The translations under genes and the position numbers were made by a program. Below the pieces are notes generated by a model. That model saw nothing but the letters and a program-made list of their open reading frames with translations. It was not told the origin of the DNA and searched no databases. DNA of 64,000 nucleotides from Fischerella sp. PCC 9431 (GTDB lineage Bacteria; Cyanobacteriota; Cyanobacteriia; Cyanobacteriales; Nostocaceae), in assembly GCF_000447295.1 (NCBI RefSeq), contig NZ_KE650771.1, positions 188,184 through 252,183 of the forward strand. Reading direction: 5' to 3'. Shown here in pieces: positions 62,959-64,000 of this stretch (positions are counted from its first letter, which is position 1; every line of letters starts with the position of its first letter).

Positions 62959-64000
62959 CTAATCTTTAAATCTTCTGGACAAAATAGTTCCCTTTGCTCC
63001 AATCATGCGATTATATATTTTACCTTCAATATCATGTGCAATCACATCAGCAGTCACAGATGATTCTGTCTTTGACTTTATTTCACAAGAAACGTAAAAA
63101 GGTTGATCAAATGGTATAGGTGCAAACTGCTCAAGAGTTTTAATTTCTGATGGTAAACATCCTTGTTGATGAAAATATTGCGTCCAAATCCACAGTGCAT
63201 GAATCTGAACATCTGCAATATAGGGATTAAAAGTTTTTACAGGAAATTGTCCTTGTTTTCTTTCCTCAAGATTTGGCAAAGCACATTCTATAGTTATTTT
63301 TTCAGGGCTAGCATTTAAGATAGTTTGTACACCCTGAAAACAAGAACCATGAAATAAGCTTGATGCCCCATTTTGATAAAGTGATTTACTAGAACCGAAA
63401 ATTATTTCTTCCTGTCTCAAATTCAGCAAACCATACTTAGGAAAAACTGGAATTTGCTGCTTAATGTTTAACTGACTGCTGAAATGGTAACGAGTTTTTC
63501 CTTCTGGATTCTTACTCCATATTTTAGCATCAAAATGAATCTCGTCAACATCATTTTTAGAAATTTCTTGCAAATCTAAAATGTATTCATTTGGCTGATT
63601 TTGCTCAAAAATAATTCCTTTTAAAACTTTGAAGTTTGAGCAACTAAATGATTTGTAGCCAGGATAAAGTTGTTCACAAGTATTGGCAATCCATGTGAGA
63701 GCGCAAGTGGCAGGTAAAACTGGACGACCAGCAATGACATGATCTTGTAAAAATGGATTGGCTGCTAAGATTAATCGGCGCTGGATACGATATTGTTTCA
63801 ACTCTGGGTTGGACGACTGAGGTATGTACACTAAGGGACTACCTATTACCACTTGCGTAGTTAGTTGATTCACTGGTGCTAGTTCATCAACTAACATTTG
63901 AGTTCCAACTTCTATAGGAATAGTCTCTATACTCCTTTCGGCAAAAGCTTTTTTCAACTCTGGTGTTACCATACCACTATCCCAAGGTCCCCAATTAATC
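62959..64000 (-). CDS. Polyketide synthase C-terminus: ketoreductase end and dehydratase domain (partial)
   Basis: The C-terminal part of a larger protein. The frame stays open through the right edge. Codons just upstream of the first in-frame ATG (63972) read NWGPWDSG, the conserved end of a KR domain, so that ATG is internal. The KR tail is followed by a dehydratase hot-dog domain: HVIAGRPVLP has the H-x3-G-x4-P motif (H78, P87 from the internal Met) and IADVQIHALW gives the catalytic Asp. It matches the KR-DH end of HglE/PfaA-type synthases. The rest, presumably KS, AT and ACP repeats, is outside the window. Confidence 0.88.
   Translation of the reverse strand, partial: INWGPWDSGMVTPELKKAFAERSIETIPIEVGTQMLVDELAPVNQLTTQVVIGSPLVYIPQSSNPELKQYRIQRRLILAANPFLQDHVIAGRPVLPATCALTWIANTCEQLYPGYKSFSCSNFKVLKGIIFEQNQPNEYILDLQEISKNDVDEIHFDAKIWSKNPEGKTRYHFSSQLNIKQQIPVFPKYGLLNLRQEEIIFGSSKSLYQNGASSLFHGSCFQGVQTILNASPEKITIECALPNLEERKQGQFPVKTFNPYIADVQIHALWIWTQYFHQQGCLPSEIKTLEQFAPIPFDQPFYVSCEIKSKTESSVTADVIAHDIEGKIYNRMIGAKGTILSRRFKD

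Noticed and set aside
62959-63972. Calling the DH protein as a complete gene starting at ATG 63972
   Set aside because: The codons before this ATG read NWGPWDSG, the conserved end of a ketoreductase domain, so the protein continues beyond the window edge.

Overview
The window comes from a cyanobacterial chromosome, probably a filamentous member of the Nostocales. The octamer GCGATCGC (HIP1) recurs in genes and spacers. Heptanucleotide arrays (GGGAACR/CCCCRAT) sit between genes. The gene set includes an orphan photosystem I subunit (psaJ), a ferrochelatase with a chlorophyll-binding-like tail, menD, a CHAT/CHASE2 protein, and PUFA/heterocyst-glycolipid-type polyketide synthase subunits. No rRNA, tRNA, CRISPR array or intact transposase was seen.

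Layout: 1-225 holds the start of a double-glycine-leader peptide gene that runs off the left edge. 0.5-8.6 kb mixes housekeeping genes (cobU, hemH, a methyltransferase) with three surface-polysaccharide genes (two family 2 glycosyltransferases, one hexapeptide acetyltransferase). 8.8-14.0 kb is a three-gene leftward operon: sigma-like regulator, DUF1822 protein, CHAT-CHASE2 receptor-like protein. 15-25 kb is a loose region with an SDR, ChaB, a 14-copy 21/22-bp tandem repeat, a Nudix/2TM pair, a string of small cyanobacterial hypotheticals, cysK and a GDSL hydrolase. 25.5-34 kb holds a PAS-CRP regulator, two sugar ABC transporter genes split by a 48-copy heptamer array, a REC-PAS-GGDEF protein, folB and menD. 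34-42 kb holds Uma2 and AlbA_2 genes followed by pip, spp, ruvA and bioF. A repeat-rich spacer then carries psaJ, which was found by translating the sequence by eye.

The striking part is 43.9-64 kb: fourteen genes all on the minus strand with gaps of about 50-190 bp, reading leftward from beyond the right edge. In order of transcription: the KR-DH end of a large polyketide synthase; a KS-AT protein whose KS has lost its Cys (chain-length-factor type); a PfaD-type enoyl reductase; a DarA-like and a DarB-like protein (dialkylresorcinol formation); a CylK-like protein (calcium-binding-type N-terminus plus exactly seven propeller blades); a CylC/AurF-like dimetal oxygenase or halogenase; a flavin-dependent halogenase with a WxWxIP motif; an acyl carrier protein; a large unknown protein with a TubC-type docking domain; two tandemly duplicated PapA-like acyltransferases; an extended SDR with Phe at the catalytic Tyr position; and a DUF2141 exported protein. 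My inference is that the PUFA-type subunits make an acyl chain, DarB/DarA join and aromatise two chains into a resorcinol, the halogenases chlorinate alkyl and/or aryl carbons, the CylK-like enzyme uses an alkyl chloride for C-C or C-O coupling, and the PapA-like enzymes acylate the product. I do not recognise a described cluster with this combination. Family calls rest on motif reading without database searches.
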